A DNA stretch of 64,000 nt from Noviherbaspirillum humi (GCF_900188095.1 NZ_FZOT01000014.1:92321-156320); one strand, 5' to 3'. Counted from the stretch's first letter, positions 48,897 to 59,039 are shown. A program made the numbers and translations. The notes: generated from the letters alone by a model not told the origin.

Positions 48897-50048
48897 ATGA
48901 CCTTCGGATTCAAGCTCGCGGCCGTGGCCGCGCTCTGCGCGCTCGGCGCCTTCTCCAATTCCGCGCTGGCTGACATCAACGTCGGCATTTCCCTGTCGGC
49001 GACCGGGCCGGCCGCCGCGCTGGGCATCCCCGAGAAGAACACGGCGGCGCTTCTTCCCACCACCATCAATGGCGAGAAGGTGAACTACATCATCCTGGAC
49101 GACGCCACCGATGCGACCCAGGCCACCAAGAATGCCCGCAAGCTGGTGTCCGAAAACCATGTCGATGTGATCATCGGCTCGTCCGCCACGCCGCCGGGGC
49201 TGGCCATCGCCGAGGTCGCCAACGAGACGAAGACTCCGCAGATTTCCATGTCGCCGCTCGATATCGTCGGGCCGAAGAATACCTGGGTGTTCCGGGCGCC
49301 GCAGCACAACTCGGTGATGGCCTCGGCGCTGGCCGAGCACATGAAGGCGCACAATGTGAAGACCCTGGGCTTCATCGGCTATACCGATGCCTATGGCGAG
49401 AACTGGCTGCGCGAGATGACCAAGGCGGCGGAGGCCAACGGCATCAAGATCAGCGCGGTGGAGCGCTTCAACCGCACCGATACCAGCGTGACCGGCCAGG
49501 CATTGAAGCTGGTGTCGGCCAACCCGGATGCCATCCTGGTCGCCGCTTCCGGCACGCCGTCGGCGCTGCCGCAGCTGTCCCTGGTGGAGCGCGGCTACAA
49601 GAAGCAGATCTACCAGACCCATGGCACCGCCACCAAGGAGTACATCCGCGTCGGCGGCAAGGCGGTGGAGGGCACCATCCTGCCGGCCGGGCCGATCGTG
49701 GTCGCGAACCAGCTGCCGGACAGCCATCCGTCGAAGAAAGTGGCCACCGAGTACGCGAAACAATACGAGGAAAAGTATGGCGCCGGATCGTTGTCTTCCT
49801 TCGGCGCCCACATGTACGACGCCTATCGCCTGCTGGCCGCTGCGGCGCCTGCTGCCATGCAAAAGGCCAAGCCGGGCACGCCGGAATTCCGCCAGGCGCT
49901 GCGCGATGCCCTGGAAGGCAGCAAGGAAGTGGTCGGGGCGCACGGCGTGTTCAACATGAAGCCGGACGATCATTCGGGCCATGATGCGCGCGCCCGCGTG
50001 CTGGTGCGGGTCGAGAACGGCGACTGGAAGCTGATCCAGTCCAAGTAA
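48897..50048 (+). CDS. Liv-type periplasmic substrate-binding protein (probable hydroxycinnamate)
   Basis: 383 residues with a signal peptide (AAVAALCALGAFSNSALA, cleavage near 25) and the Peripla_BP_6 fold (INVGISLSATGPAAALG, VDVIIGSSATPPGLA, LGFIGYTDAYGENW, AHMYDAYRLLAAA). First gene of an operon with feruloyl-CoA synthase and Liv permeases, so ferulate/coumarate-type acids are the likely ligands. ATG has GGAG upstream. Confidence 0.87.
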   Translation: MTFGFKLAAVAALCALGAFSNSALADINVGISLSATGPAAALGIPEKNTAALLPTTINGEKVNYIILDDATDATQATKNARKLVSENHVDVIIGSSATPPGLAIAEVANETKTPQISMSPLDIVGPKNTWVFRAPQHNSVMASALAEHMKAHNVKTLGFIGYTDAYGENWLREMTKAAEANGIKISAVERFNRTDTSVTGQALKLVSANPDAILVAASGTPSALPQLSLVERGYKKQIYQTHGTATKEYIRVGGKAVEGTILPAGPIVVANQLPDSHPSKKVATEYAKQYEEKYGAGSLSSFGAHMYDAYRLLAAAAPAAMQKAKPGTPEFRQALRDALEGSKEVVGAHGVFNMKPDDHSGHDARARVLVRVENGDWKLIQSK

Positions 50049-50070
50049 GCCAAGCGAATGTGAGGCCATC

Positions 50071-51921
50071 ATGGGAGACATGATCCGGGATGCCGCGCTG
50101 TTCGCGGCGCCAGGGGTGCAGCTCACCCGCCGCGCCGATGGCAGCTTCATGCTGGAGCCGCGCACGCCGCTGGAACCGTATGCGCGCTGCATGGGCGAAT
50201 ACCTGGAGCGGTGGGCGCGCGAGACGCCGGACAGGCCTTTCCTGCAGGAGCGCGGCATCGGCGGCCAGTGGCAGGGTGTCAGCTACGCGCAGGCGCTGCA
50301 GAAGGTGGTGCGCATCGCCACCTGGCTGCTGGAAAGCGATCTCGATCGGCAGCGGCCGGTAGTGGTCCTCTCCGACAACAGCATCGAGCATGCGCTGCTG
50401 ATGCTGGCGTGCATGCATATCGGCCAGCCTTACTCGGCCATTTCGCCGGCCTACTCGCTGATGTCCCGGGACCATGCGAAGCTGAAGGGGTTGATCCAGC
50501 GCCTGGAGCCGAGCATGCTCTATGTGTTGGACCCGGCGCGCTACAGCGCGGCACTGGAGGCGATCAGCGGCCTGCACCAGGCGCCGCTGGTGGTGTCCGA
50601 TGGCTGCAGCCGCCTGCCGGCCGGCGCACTGCGCTTTTCCAGCCTGCTCGCATCGCCGGACGAGGAAGCGGTGGCGCAGGCCTTTTCCGCCGTCGGCCCG
50701 GATACCATCGCGAAGATCCTCTTCACCTCGGGCTCCACCAGCGAACCCAAGGGCGTGCTGAATACCCAGCGCATGCTCTGCTCCAACCAGCAAGCCAAGC
50801 TGCAGCTCTGGCCTTTCCTGCGCCAGACGCCGCCGGTGCTGCTCGACTGGCTGCCGTGGAATCACACCTTCGGCGGCAACCATAACTTCAACATGGTGCT
50901 GGCCAATGGCGGCACGCTTTACATCGACGGCGGCAAGCCGATGCCCGGCCTGTTCGAGGCGAGCATCGCCAACCTGCGCGAGGTCGCGCCCACGCTCTAT
51001 CTCAACGTGCCGCGCGGCTTCGACATGCTGGTGCCGGCGCTGCGCGTCGACGCGCAGCTGCGGCGCAAGTTCTTCTCCCGCATCCAGGTGATTTTCTACG
51101 CCGCCGCGGCCTTGCCGCAGCACCTCTGGGATGCGCTGATCGAGCTGTCGATACAGGAGCTGGGCCATGCGGTACCGATGGTGACGGCCTGGGGTTCGAC
51201 CGAGACCGCGCCGCTGGCGAGCGATTGCAACTACCAAGCCAGCCGCTCCGGCGTGATCGGCCTGCCGATTCCCGGTGTCACGCTCAAGCTGGTGCCCAAC
51301 GGCGAGAAGCTGGAAGTGCGGGTGAAGGGGCCGAATGTCACGCCCGGTTATTTCCGCCAGCCGTCGCTCAGCGCCAAGGCTTTCGACGAGGAAGGCTTCT
51401 ACCTGATCGGGGATGCGGTGCGCTTCGTCGATCCGCAGCAGCCGGAGCTCGGCCTGCTGTTCGACGGCAGGGTGGCGGAAGACTTCAAGCTCAGCAGCGG
51501 CACTTGGGTGAGCGTCGGCGCCATGCGGGTGAAGGCGATCGAACTGATGGCGCCGGTAGCGCAGGACATCGCCATCGCCGGCCACGACCGCAACGATGTC
51601 GGCATGCTGGTGTTCGCCAATCTGCCGGCCTGCCGCAAGCTGGCGGAATTAACCGAGGACGCGCCGGCGGCGCAGGCACTGGCGCATCCGGCGGTGCTGG
51701 CACGCCTGCGCGAAGGCATGGAGCAGCTGCGGGAGCACGGCACCGGCACCTCGACCTATGCCACCCGGGCGCTGCTGATGGCCGAGCCCGCCTCGGTGGA
51801 CGCGGGCGAAATCACCGACAAAGGCTACATCAACCAGGCTGCCGTGCTCAGGCATCGGGCCGCGCTGGTGGAGCGGCTGTATGCCGATCCGCCCGATCCC
51901 GCCGTCATCCTGCTGCAATGA
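50071..51921 (+). CDS. fcs: Feruloyl-CoA synthase
   Basis: 616 residues, ANL ligase. Converts ferulate, p-coumarate or caffeate to the CoA thioester, first step of non-oxidative or beta-oxidative side-chain shortening. P-loop FTSGSTSEPKGVLN (about 217-230), WLPWNHTFGGNHNFNMVL, AWGSTETAPLA, and the feruloyl-CoA-synthase signature GDAVRFVDP...GLLFDGRVAEDFKLSSGTWV. No typical PxxxxGK lysine tail; this group ends with DKGYINQ instead. 22 bp after the binding-protein gene. Confidence 0.88.
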   Translation: MGDMIRDAALFAAPGVQLTRRADGSFMLEPRTPLEPYARCMGEYLERWARETPDRPFLQERGIGGQWQGVSYAQALQKVVRIATWLLESDLDRQRPVVVLSDNSIEHALLMLACMHIGQPYSAISPAYSLMSRDHAKLKGLIQRLEPSMLYVLDPARYSAALEAISGLHQAPLVVSDGCSRLPAGALRFSSLLASPDEEAVAQAFSAVGPDTIAKILFTSGSTSEPKGVLNTQRMLCSNQQAKLQLWPFLRQTPPVLLDWLPWNHTFGGNHNFNMVLANGGTLYIDGGKPMPGLFEASIANLREVAPTLYLNVPRGFDMLVPALRVDAQLRRKFFSRIQVIFYAAAALPQHLWDALIELSIQELGHAVPMVTAWGSTETAPLASDCNYQASRSGVIGLPIPGVTLKLVPNGEKLEVRVKGPNVTPGYFRQPSLSAKAFDEEGFYLIGDAVRFVDPQQPELGLLFDGRVAEDFKLSSGTWVSVGAMRVKAIELMAPVAQDIAIAGHDRNDVGMLVFANLPACRKLAELTEDAPAAQALAHPAVLARLREGMEQLREHGTGTSTYATRALLMAEPASVDAGEITDKGYINQAAVLRHRAALVERLYADPPDPAVILLQ

Positions 51922-52052
51922 CTGCTGCAATGACTGCTGCATGCCGGACCATAACGAAAAGAATCAGGAGTCATGACTTGAGTACCCGAGCAGCAATCCG
52001 TGCCGTTGAAAGGAATCACATCTTCCCGCAAAGCGCGGCACGGAGCTGAAGC

Positions 52053-53111
52053 ATGGATGCGTCGATCTTCGCCATCCTGGTGCAGGATGGCATCACCAGC
52101 GGCGCGGTGTACGCGCTGCTGGCGCTGGGCCTAGTACTGGTGTTTTCAGTAACGCGGGTCATTTTCATCCCGCTGGGCGAATTCGTTTCCTACAGCGCCT
52201 TGACCCTGGCGGCGATGCAGGCCGGGAAATTTCCGGCAGCGGCACTTCTGCTGCTGGGCGTGGGTGTGATCGCCTTTCTGCAGGAAACCTTCGGCCTGGC
52301 GAATTCCGCCAGGCGTGATGCCCGGCGGCCCTCCGGACGGTCGTTCGCCATGGCGCTCGGCAAGTTCATTTTCTTCCCGCTCGCGCTGCTGGCGGCCGCT
52401 TGGAGCGTCGATCTGCAGAAGGCGCCGATGCTGCTGCAAATGGCGCTCACGCTGGCCATCGTCACGCCACTCGGGCCGATGCTGTACCGCGTCGCCTTCC
52501 AGCCGCTGGCCGAAGCCAGCGTGCTGGTGCTGCTCATCGTGTCGGTCGGCACCCATTTCGCCATGCTCGGCATCGGCCTGGTTCTGTTCGGCGCCGAAGG
52601 ATCGCGCACGGCGCCTTTCTCGGATGCCCGCTTCGCGCTGGGCGCGCTGGCCATCACCGGGCAAAGCATTGCGGTGCTCGCCACCGCGCTAATGATGATC
52701 GCGGCGCTGTACTTTTATTTCGACCGCACCCTGTCCGGCAAGGCGCTGCGCGCCACCGCCGTCAACCGGCTCGGCGCCCAGCTGGTCGGCATCGGCACCG
52801 CCAGCGCCGGGCGGCTGGCGTTCACCTTCGCCTCGGCGCTGGGCGGGCTATGCGGCGTGCTGATCGCGCCGCTGACCACCATCTACTACGACAGCGGCTT
52901 CCTGATCGGCCTGAAGGGCTTCGTCGCCGCCATCATCGGCGGCCTGGCCAGCTACCCCCTGGCGGCGGTCGGTGCGCTGCTGGTCGGCTTGCTGGAAGCC
53001 TTCTCCTCCTTCTGGGCCAGCGCCTTCAAGGAAGCCATCGTCTTCACCCTCATCATCCCGGTGCTGCTGTGGCGTTCAATCGCCAGCCCGCATGTGGAGG
53101 ACGAGGAATGA
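52053..53111 (+). CDS. livH: Liv-type ABC transporter permease, LivH
   Basis: 352 residues with about eight to ten hydrophobic segments; family marks [29 protein letters not shown] at the N-terminus and [23 protein letters not shown] near the C-terminus. Overlaps the following permease-ATPase gene by four bases (ATGA). CGGAG ribosome site. Confidence 0.9.
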   Translation: MDASIFAILVQDGITSGAVYALLALGLVLVFSVTRVIFIPLGEFVSYSALTLAAMQAGKFPAAALLLLGVGVIAFLQETFGLANSARRDARRPSGRSFAMALGKFIFFPLALLAAAWSVDLQKAPMLLQMALTLAIVTPLGPMLYRVAFQPLAEASVLVLLIVSVGTHFAMLGIGLVLFGAEGSRTAPFSDARFALGALAITGQSIAVLATALMMIAALYFYFDRTLSGKALRATAVNRLGAQLVGIGTASAGRLAFTFASALGGLCGVLIAPLTTIYYDSGFLIGLKGFVAAIIGGLASYPLAAVGALLVGLLEAFSSFWASAFKEAIVFTLIIPVLLWRSIASPHVEDEE

Positions 53112-54889
53112 GGGCGCGCGCCGCCGGATTGCTGGCATTCACCGCAATCCTGTTATTGATCGGCATGCTGCCCCTGCCGCCTTACTGGATCACGCTGGCC
53201 AACTACATCGGGCTGTATTCGCTTGTCGCGCTCGGGCTGGTGCTGCTGACCGGCGTGGCCGGGCTGACTTCCTTCGGCCAGGCCGCCTTCGTCGGCCTCG
53301 GCGCCTATGCCACCGCCTATCTCTCCACCGCCTACGGCGCCTCGCCCTGGATCGGGCTGGCGGCCGGCCTCGCCATCACCGCGCTGGCGGCCTTCCTCAT
53401 CGGCCTCATCACCATGCGCCTGTCCGGGCACTACCTGCCGCTCGGCACCATCGCCTGGGGGTTGTCGCTCTTCTTCCTGTTCGGGAATCTGGAATTCCTC
53501 AACAAGTACGACGGCATCACCGGGGTGCCGGTAATCGGCCTGTTCGGCCTGCCGCTCGTCAGCGGGCGGTCGATGTACTTCCTCATTTGGGCCTGCGTGC
53601 TCGGCGCGGTGCTTTGCCTGGGCAACCTGCTCGACTCCCGTTCCGGCCGCGCTATCCGCGCGCTGAAGGGACGCGGCATGATGGCCGAGGCGATGGGCGT
53701 CGACACCGCCTGGATGAAGATCGCCATCTTCGTCATCGCGGCGCTGCTGGCGGGGCTTTCGGGCTGGCTGTATGCGCATCTGCAGCGGGCGGTGAATCCG
53801 TCCCCCTTCGGCCTGAACGCGGGCATCGAGTATCTGTTCATGGCGGTGGTCGGCGGCGCCGGCTACCTGTGGGGCGCCATCCTCGGCGCGGCGCTGCTCA
53901 CCGTCCTGAAGGATCAGCTGCAGGCCGTCCTGCCGCTGCTGTTCGGCGGCAATGGCAATTACGAGGTCATCGTCTTCGGCATCATGCTGGTGGTCTTGCT
54001 GCAGCGCGCGCGAGAAGGACTGTGGCCCTATCTGCAGCGCCGCCTGCCGCGCCGCAAGGACACCGTCATGCCGGAGAACGCGCCGGCGCTGCCGCAGCGT
54101 GCGCGTCCACCCGCCGGCGAGCCGCTGCTGCGGGTGGAGAAGGCGCGCAAGCAGTTCGGCGGCCTGGTGGCGGTGAACGATGTCAGCTTCGAGCTGCAGG
54201 CCGGCGAGATCGTCGGATTGATCGGCCCCAACGGCGCCGGCAAGTCGACCATGTTCAACCTCGTCACCGGTGTGGTGCCGCTCACCGGCGGCGAGATCCG
54301 TTTCCGCGCCGGCGACGGCATGAGGCGCATCGACGGCCTGGCCTCGCGCCGCATCGCCAGCCTCGGCATCGCCCGCAGCTTCCAGCATGTGCAGCTGCTG
54401 CCGGCGATGAGCGTGCTGGAGAACGTGGCCATCGGCGCGCACCTGCGCGGCCGGCGCGGCATCCCGAGCAGCCTGGCGGGGCTGAACCGCGCGGAAGAAC
54501 GCATGCTACTGCAGGAAGCGCGGCGGCAGCTGGAGCGCGTCGGCCTGGGGCGGCTCATGCATGAAGAAGCCGGCAGCCTGGCGCTGGGACAGCAGCGCAT
54601 CCTGGAGATCGCCCGGGCCCTGTGCTGCGACCCGGTGCTGCTGCTCCTGGACGAACCGGCCGCCGGCCTGCGCTACCAGGAAAAGCAGGCGCTGGCCGAC
54701 CTGCTCCGGCGGTTGAAGGGGGAGGGCGTCAGCATCCTGCTGGTGGAGCATGACATGGACTTCGTGATGAACTTGACCGACAGGCTGGTGGTGATGGAAT
54801 TCGGCACCAAGATCGCCGAAGGCTTGCCGCAAGATGTGCAGCGGAATGAGGCGGTGCTGGAGGCGTACCTGGGCGGCATTGCCAGCTGA
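53108..54889 (+). CDS. Fused LivM permease - LivG ATPase
   Basis: 593 residues. Residues 1 to about 310 form a LivM permease ([48 protein letters not shown]). A short basic linker ([14 protein letters not shown]) joins a LivG ATPase with Walker [10 protein letters not shown], signature [11 protein letters not shown], Walker B LLLLDEP followed by [10 protein letters not shown], and [10 protein letters not shown]. Such fusions occur in aromatic-acid Liv systems and fix the subunit ratio. The reading frame is continuous, so this is a real fusion rather than a misread junction. Confidence 0.92.
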   Translation: MRARAAGLLAFTAILLLIGMLPLPPYWITLANYIGLYSLVALGLVLLTGVAGLTSFGQAAFVGLGAYATAYLSTAYGASPWIGLAAGLAITALAAFLIGLITMRLSGHYLPLGTIAWGLSLFFLFGNLEFLNKYDGITGVPVIGLFGLPLVSGRSMYFLIWACVLGAVLCLGNLLDSRSGRAIRALKGRGMMAEAMGVDTAWMKIAIFVIAALLAGLSGWLYAHLQRAVNPSPFGLNAGIEYLFMAVVGGAGYLWGAILGAALLTVLKDQLQAVLPLLFGGNGNYEVIVFGIMLVVLLQRAREGLWPYLQRRLPRRKDTVMPENAPALPQRARPPAGEPLLRVEKARKQFGGLVAVNDVSFELQAGEIVGLIGPNGAGKSTMFNLVTGVVPLTGGEIRFRAGDGMRRIDGLASRRIASLGIARSFQHVQLLPAMSVLENVAIGAHLRGRRGIPSSLAGLNRAEERMLLQEARRQLERVGLGRLMHEEAGSLALGQQRILEIARALCCDPVLLLLDEPAAGLRYQEKQALADLLRRLKGEGVSILLVEHDMDFVMNLTDRLVVMEFGTKIAEGLPQDVQRNEAVLEAYLGGIAS

Positions 54890-55049
54890 ACGTCGAGTTA
54901 ACATACTCGATATTGCCCTAGCCGATAACTCGCCGCCAATTGCGAAAGATAAAGTCTCTGGACAACTTCGGCAGACCTTGATATTTCTGGTAGCTCGATG
55001 ATTAAAGCGCGTCTTTGCGTAACCGTTGTGCTAACGGAGCTATACGAAT

Positions 55050-55310
55050 ATGGCAAGAAATCGAAAAATGGCGACCAGTGATCGCCTCCTTGGGCTGACT
55101 AGGGAGTGCCCGGAATGCGGCAGGCAGATACAGTCAAACGGACAAATGTATTTTGATTTTGTAACACACGATTGGTACATCGGTTTCTGGTGTCCGGTCG
55201 AAAAAGAAGTGTCCTCATGTTGGCGTCCGGAGTACCAGCCCTTGATCGACGAGGTATCGAATGGATTGGAGTTCGACAGCCTGCCGGACGAGCCGGCGCA
55301 TGTGACTTGA
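55050..55310 (+). CDS. Small Cys-containing protein, tandem copy 1
   Basis: 86 residues: KMATSDRLLGL, then CPECGRQI, then WYIGFWCPVEKEV and CWRPEYQPLIDEV. The CPxCG knuckle with two later Cys could bind zinc. About two thirds of residues (my count 55 of 82) match the next gene. No ribosome site is obvious. Lies between the LivMG fusion and livF of an otherwise tight operon, in lower-GC DNA. Family not recognised. Confidence 0.6.
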   Translation: MARNRKMATSDRLLGLTRECPECGRQIQSNGQMYFDFVTHDWYIGFWCPVEKEVSSCWRPEYQPLIDEVSNGLEFDSLPDEPAHVT

Positions 55311-55323
55311 GAGGCATGACCAG

Positions 55324-55596
55324 ATGACGATGGAATCGGGCAGAAGAAAAATGGCCACCAGCGATCGCTTGCTTGGACTGTCAATGGCATGTCCAGGGTG
55401 CGACAGGCAGATAACATCGAACGGCCACATGTATTACACCGCTTTCTTGAAGAGCTGGAGTATCGGTTTCTGGTGCCCGGTGGAGAAAGAGGTCTTTCCG
55501 TGTTGGCGTCCGGAGTATCAATCTCTGATCAACGAAGTGGCAGCAGGGTTGGATATTGAAAGCCTGCCTTACGAACCCTTTCACATTACCCGCTGA
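55324..55596 (+). CDS. Small Cys-containing protein, tandem copy 2
   Basis: 90 residues, a diverged duplicate of the preceding gene, starting 13 bp after it: KMATSDRLLGL, CPGCDRQI, SIGFWCPVEKEV, CWRPEYQSLINEV, SLPYEPFHIT. The cysteines and the GFWCPVEKEV and CWRPEYQ blocks are retained, so selection appears to act on both. An ATG six bases further in is an alternative start. Function unknown. Confidence 0.6.
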   Translation: MTMESGRRKMATSDRLLGLSMACPGCDRQITSNGHMYYTAFLKSWSIGFWCPVEKEVFPCWRPEYQSLINEVAAGLDIESLPYEPFHITR

Positions 55597-55823
55597 ACGT
55601 CGCCCGGTGCCTAGATCTCCAATTGCTTGACACGGACTTGATACCGGAAACCACCGGATGGCAAGTGATCATTTGCGCTGTCAGGCCGGATTTATCTTTC
55701 GGCAGCAATCGGGCAACATAGGTTGAATCGAGACCGGTCGGAACAAGGACTGTGATGCAGCGAAACGAAGCTCTCGGGCCGACACGCCCGGTGCCATTTA
55801 CCGAAAAGGCTCGTTTACACGTG

Positions 55824-56579
55824 ATGTCCGCCAACCCCATTCTTGAAGTCGACGACCTGCATGTGGCCTACGGCAAGGTGGAAGCCCTGCATGGCGCCAG
55901 CCTGTCGGTGGCGCCGGGGCAGATCGTCACCGTCATCGGTCCGAACGGCGCCGGCAAGTCCACCATGCTCAATGCCATCGCCGGGGCGCTGGACGGCAGC
56001 GGCCAGGTGCGCGGCACGGTTCGGCTGGACTGCATCGACGTCAGCGCTGCCGCCATCGAAAGCCGGGTGGCGCAGGGCATGTCGCTGGTGCCGGAGCGGC
56101 GCGAGCTGTTCGCCAGCATGAGCGTGGAAGACAACCTTCTGCTGGGCGGCTATGTCCGTCGCCGCGCGGGCGATGGCAGCCCTGCGGAGCAGATGAACCA
56201 GGTATATGCGCTGTTTCCCCGCTTGCGGGAGCGGCGCAGGCAGGCGGCCGGCACGCTGTCGGGCGGCGAGCGCCAGATGCTGGCGCTGGGACGGGCGCTG
56301 ATGGCCAGGCCGAAATTGCTGCTGCTGGACGAGCCCAGCCTGGGCCTGGCGCCGCTGATCGTGAAGGAAATCTTCCGCATCATCGTCGGCCTGAAGCAGA
56401 CCGGCGTCGGCATCCTGCTGGTGGAGCAGAATGCCCGCGCCGCGCTGCAGGCGGCCGATCATGCCTATGTGCTGGAGACCGGCGATGTGGTGCTGCAGGG
56501 ACCGGCGCGCGAACTGGCGGAAGATCCGAAGGTGATCGAGACCTATCTCGGACTGGCGCGGCGGGATGCATCGCGTTGA
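55824..56579 (+). CDS. livF: Liv-type ABC transporter ATPase, LivF
   Basis: 251 residues from ATG 55824 ([17 protein letters not shown]), where LivF homology starts; an earlier in-frame GTG/ATG at 55752/55755 adds 24 unlikely residues. Walker [10 protein letters not shown], signature LSGGERQM, Walker B LLLLDEP followed by SLGLAPL, switch LLVEQN. Completes the transporter begun at 48897, despite a 930-bp gap filled by the two small genes. Confidence 0.9.
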   Translation: MSANPILEVDDLHVAYGKVEALHGASLSVAPGQIVTVIGPNGAGKSTMLNAIAGALDGSGQVRGTVRLDCIDVSAAAIESRVAQGMSLVPERRELFASMSVEDNLLLGGYVRRRAGDGSPAEQMNQVYALFPRLRERRRQAAGTLSGGERQMLALGRALMARPKLLLLDEPSLGLAPLIVKEIFRIIVGLKQTGVGILLVEQNARAALQAADHAYVLETGDVVLQGPARELAEDPKVIETYLGLARRDASR

Positions 56580-56745
56580 GTGCGATGCGTGGCAACGGGT
56601 GAACCGTGTCGGCGCATTCGATCCAGTTTCCCTCGGGCCGTCGGCTTCATGACGCGGCGCTTCCCCGTACAATCGCTTCGGCATACACCCACATGTTTTC
56701 GTCGCGGCCAGCCGGCAACGCCACTGCCCGACGCCAAGGATATCC

Positions 56746-57177
56746 ATGACACGAAAAAGCATCCATCGCATCCACGTCGAATTCGGCGACTGCGATCCGG
56801 CGCAGATCGCCTTCTATCCGAATTTCTTCCGCTGGTTCGATGCCGCCTCGCGCCACTATTTCGAGAACTGCGGCGTGGCGCCGTGGCGGGAGTATGAAAA
56901 GACCCACGGCATCATCGGCACGCCGGTGGTGGAAACCGGCGCCAGATATCACCGCCCCACCAGCTATGGCGACGATCTCGAGGTGCATACCTGGATCGAG
57001 GAATGGCGCGAAAAGGGCTTCGTCATGAAGCATGAACTGCGGCGCGACGGCCAGCTGCTGGCGGAAGGGCGCGATGTGCGGGTGTTCGCCACCCGGCATC
57101 CGGCGGATCCGGCCCGTATCCGGGCGGTCCCTGTGCCGCAGGAGATACGCGCGCTGTGCGATAGCGATCCGGGTTGA
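56746..57177 (+). CDS. 4-hydroxybenzoyl-CoA thioesterase family protein
   Basis: 143 residues, hotdog fold. VEFGDCDPAQIAFYPNFFRWFD carries D17, the position of the active-site Asp of Pseudomonas 4-hydroxybenzoyl-CoA thioesterase, followed by YHRPTSYGDDLEVHTWIEEW. Releases an aromatic acid from CoA. After feruloyl-CoA synthase and a Liv transporter, it would free the benzoate-type product of side-chain removal. AAGGA ribosome site. Confidence 0.85.
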   Translation: MTRKSIHRIHVEFGDCDPAQIAFYPNFFRWFDAASRHYFENCGVAPWREYEKTHGIIGTPVVETGARYHRPTSYGDDLEVHTWIEEWREKGFVMKHELRRDGQLLAEGRDVRVFATRHPADPARIRAVPVPQEIRALCDSDPG

Positions 57178-57286
57178 CCACCGGCGACATCCGGGGCGCT
57201 TGTCGAAATGCCTTGTTTCCCTGCGCCGTCTGCTTGCTTCGCGAAAGGCGCTGCTCCGCCGGCAGCAAGCCATTCATGAAAGCGAA

Positions 57287-57316
57287 AAGGAGCCGCCACT
57301 TGCGTGACGGCTCCTT
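57287..57316 (-). terminator. Terminator between convergent genes
   Basis: Stem AAGGAGCCG / CGGCTCCTT with an inner CAC/GTG extension; on the minus strand the stem is followed by TTTTCGC, so it mainly serves the Bug gene that ends at 57368. Confidence 0.7.
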
Positions 57317-57367
57317 CCGGCGGTACGCCAACGGTGGCGCAGCACAATTGCCTGCTCCGTGGCTGCG

Positions 57368-58360
57368 TCAGTCAGCGGTGATCTTCGCCCGCTTGATCAC
57401 ATCCGCCCAGCGCACGTAATCCTGCTTCACCAGGTTGCCCAGCACTTCCGGCTTGCCCGGCGTCGGCACCATGCCCTGCTTGTCCAGCGTCTCGCGCATC
57501 TCCGGCATGGCGAGGATCTGGTTGATCTCGCCGTTGAGCCTGTTGACGATGTCGGCAGGCGTGCCGGCGGGCGCCATCAGGCCGTACCACAGGTCGACGT
57601 TGGAGTTCTGCACGCCTTGCTCGGCGAAGGTCGGCACGTCCGGCGCGCTCGGCACCCGCTTGTCCTGCGCCACCGCCAGCATGCGCAGCTTGCCGCTCTT
57701 GGCATGCGTCAGCGCCGAATGCACCGGCAGGATCATCGCCTGCACCTGGCCGCCGATCAGATCGGTGATGGCGCCGGCGGAACCTTTATAAGGCACATGC
57801 AGCAGATCGGTGCCGGTGTTGAGCTTGAACAGCTCCATCGCCAGATGCTGCGGCGTGCCGTTGCCGGGCGAGGAGTAGCTGAATTTGCCCGGATGGTCCT
57901 TGATCTGCTTGATCGCCTCTTTCAGCGTCTTCGCCGGGAAATCCGGGTTGACGGCGAAGGTGAGGGCGCCGACGGCGGTCGGCGCGATCGGCACGAAGCT
58001 CTTCACCGGATCGTAGGGCACGCTCTTGTACAGCGTGGCGTTCATGACCAGCGTGTTCACCGTCATCAACAGGGTGTAGCCGTCGGGCGCCGCATTGGCG
58101 ACGAAGCCGGAACCGATATTGCCGCTGGCGCCCGGCCGGTTGTCGACGATGACCGGCTGCCCGAGGCGCTGCGACAGCTTCGGGCCGATGGCTCGCGCCA
58201 GCACGTCGATGCCGGTGCCTGGCGTGAACGGCACGATGATGGTGATCGGTTTGGCGGGGTAGCTGCCCTGCGCGAGGGCGGCGCCGGGAAGAGAAGCGGC
58301 GGATGCCAGCAAGCCCGCAAGCAGCAGAACCGTGCGGCGCCTGGTGAATGGAATCGACAT
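57368..58360 (-). CDS. Bug/TctC family tripartite tricarboxylate transporter binding protein
   Basis: 330 residues. Signal peptide (RRRTVLLLAGLLASAASLPGAALA), then the TctC fold: YPAKPITIIVPFTPGTGIDVLAR, VIVDNRPGASGNIG, PGNGTPQHLAMELF, VPYKGSAGAITDLIGGQVQ. Typical expanded Burkholderiales family. Divergent from marR, with the shared palindrome in between, so likely MarR-controlled; ligand probably an aromatic or nicotinate-type acid. No TctA/TctB genes nearby. Confidence 0.9.
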   Translation of the reverse strand: MSIPFTRRRTVLLLAGLLASAASLPGAALAQGSYPAKPITIIVPFTPGTGIDVLARAIGPKLSQRLGQPVIVDNRPGASGNIGSGFVANAAPDGYTLLMTVNTLVMNATLYKSVPYDPVKSFVPIAPTAVGALTFAVNPDFPAKTLKEAIKQIKDHPGKFSYSSPGNGTPQHLAMELFKLNTGTDLLHVPYKGSAGAITDLIGGQVQAMILPVHSALTHAKSGKLRMLAVAQDKRVPSAPDVPTFAEQGVQNSNVDLWYGLMAPAGTPADIVNRLNGEINQILAMPEMRETLDKQGMVPTPGKPEVLGNLVKQDYVRWADVIKRAKITAD

Positions 58361-58482
58361 GCGTGGTCTCCGTGGGTGGATGAAAAACTGAACGGGCCGT
58401 AGCCCTATCGCAGGACGGCCTCGACGGGAAAGCGAAGCAGGGGCCGACCTGCCGCGCCCTTGTCAGGAAAAACTAAGGCGTG

Positions 58483-58508
58483 CATATTAACAGCATGCTT
58501 ATAATGTG
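58483..58508. promoter_or_regulatory. Probable MarR operator, site 1
   Basis: A 26-bp imperfect palindrome beginning CATATTAACAGCATGCT and ending TATAATGTG. It contains a TATAAT -10 box (58500-58505) for marR, 25 bases before its ATG, and lies 123 bp before the divergent Bug gene. The same sequence recurs at 60354. Confidence 0.7.
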
Positions 58509-58529
58509 TGAAGTGCTAGAATCCGGCCC

Positions 58530-59024
58530 ATGAAAGCGAAATCCTCCAGCGCCGCTGCCGACCCCGAAACCTCGTTTCTCGAGGGGCAATCCGGCTTCTA
58601 TATCCGCCGCCTGCACCAGATCGCCGCGGCCCTGTTCATGGAGCACACCGCCGACTTTGGCGTGACGCCCATCCAGTTCGGCGTGATGATGACCGCCCGC
58701 GAGCATCCCGAGATCGATCAGCGCACCCTGGCGCAGATGGTGCGCTTCGACACCTCCACCATCGGCGGCGTCATCGACCGGCTGGAACGCCGCGGACTGA
58801 TCCGGCGCAACGCCTCCCCGAGCGATCGCCGGGTGCGCCTGCTGACGCTGACCGAGGAAGGCGAGAAGCTGCTCGATCAGCTCATCCCGCATGCGATAAA
58901 GGCCCGCGAAAGCGTGCTGGAGCCGCTTCCCGCTCCGCAGCGGGAAGCCTTCCTGACCATGGTCAAGACTCTGGTCGACGCCCATGAGGCGATCGGCGAA
59001 AGCGGCTTGTCGGAAGCCGCCTGA
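58530..59024 (+). CDS. MarR family transcriptional regulator
   Basis: 164 residues with the winged-helix MarR core: VTPIQFGVMMTAREHPEIDQRTLAQMVRFDTSTIGGVIDRLERRGLIRR (in parts: recognition helix DTSTIGGVIDRL) and wing NASPSDRRVRLLTLTEEGE. Probably a ligand-responsive repressor of its own gene and of the flanking Bug and monooxygenase genes through the two palindromes. 22 bp between palindrome and ATG leaves little leader. Confidence 0.92.
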   Translation: MKAKSSSAAADPETSFLEGQSGFYIRRLHQIAAALFMEHTADFGVTPIQFGVMMTAREHPEIDQRTLAQMVRFDTSTIGGVIDRLERRGLIRRNASPSDRRVRLLTLTEEGEKLLDQLIPHAIKARESVLEPLPAPQREAFLTMVKTLVDAHEAIGESGLSEAA

Positions 59025-59039
59025 CTCTACCTTCGATCG

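Noticed and set aside
52400..53107. N-terminal extension of the LivM-LivG fusion by about 236 codons
   Set aside because: The extension is an out-of-frame reading of livH with Arg/Gly/His-rich nonsense; the true start overlaps the livH stop (ATGA).
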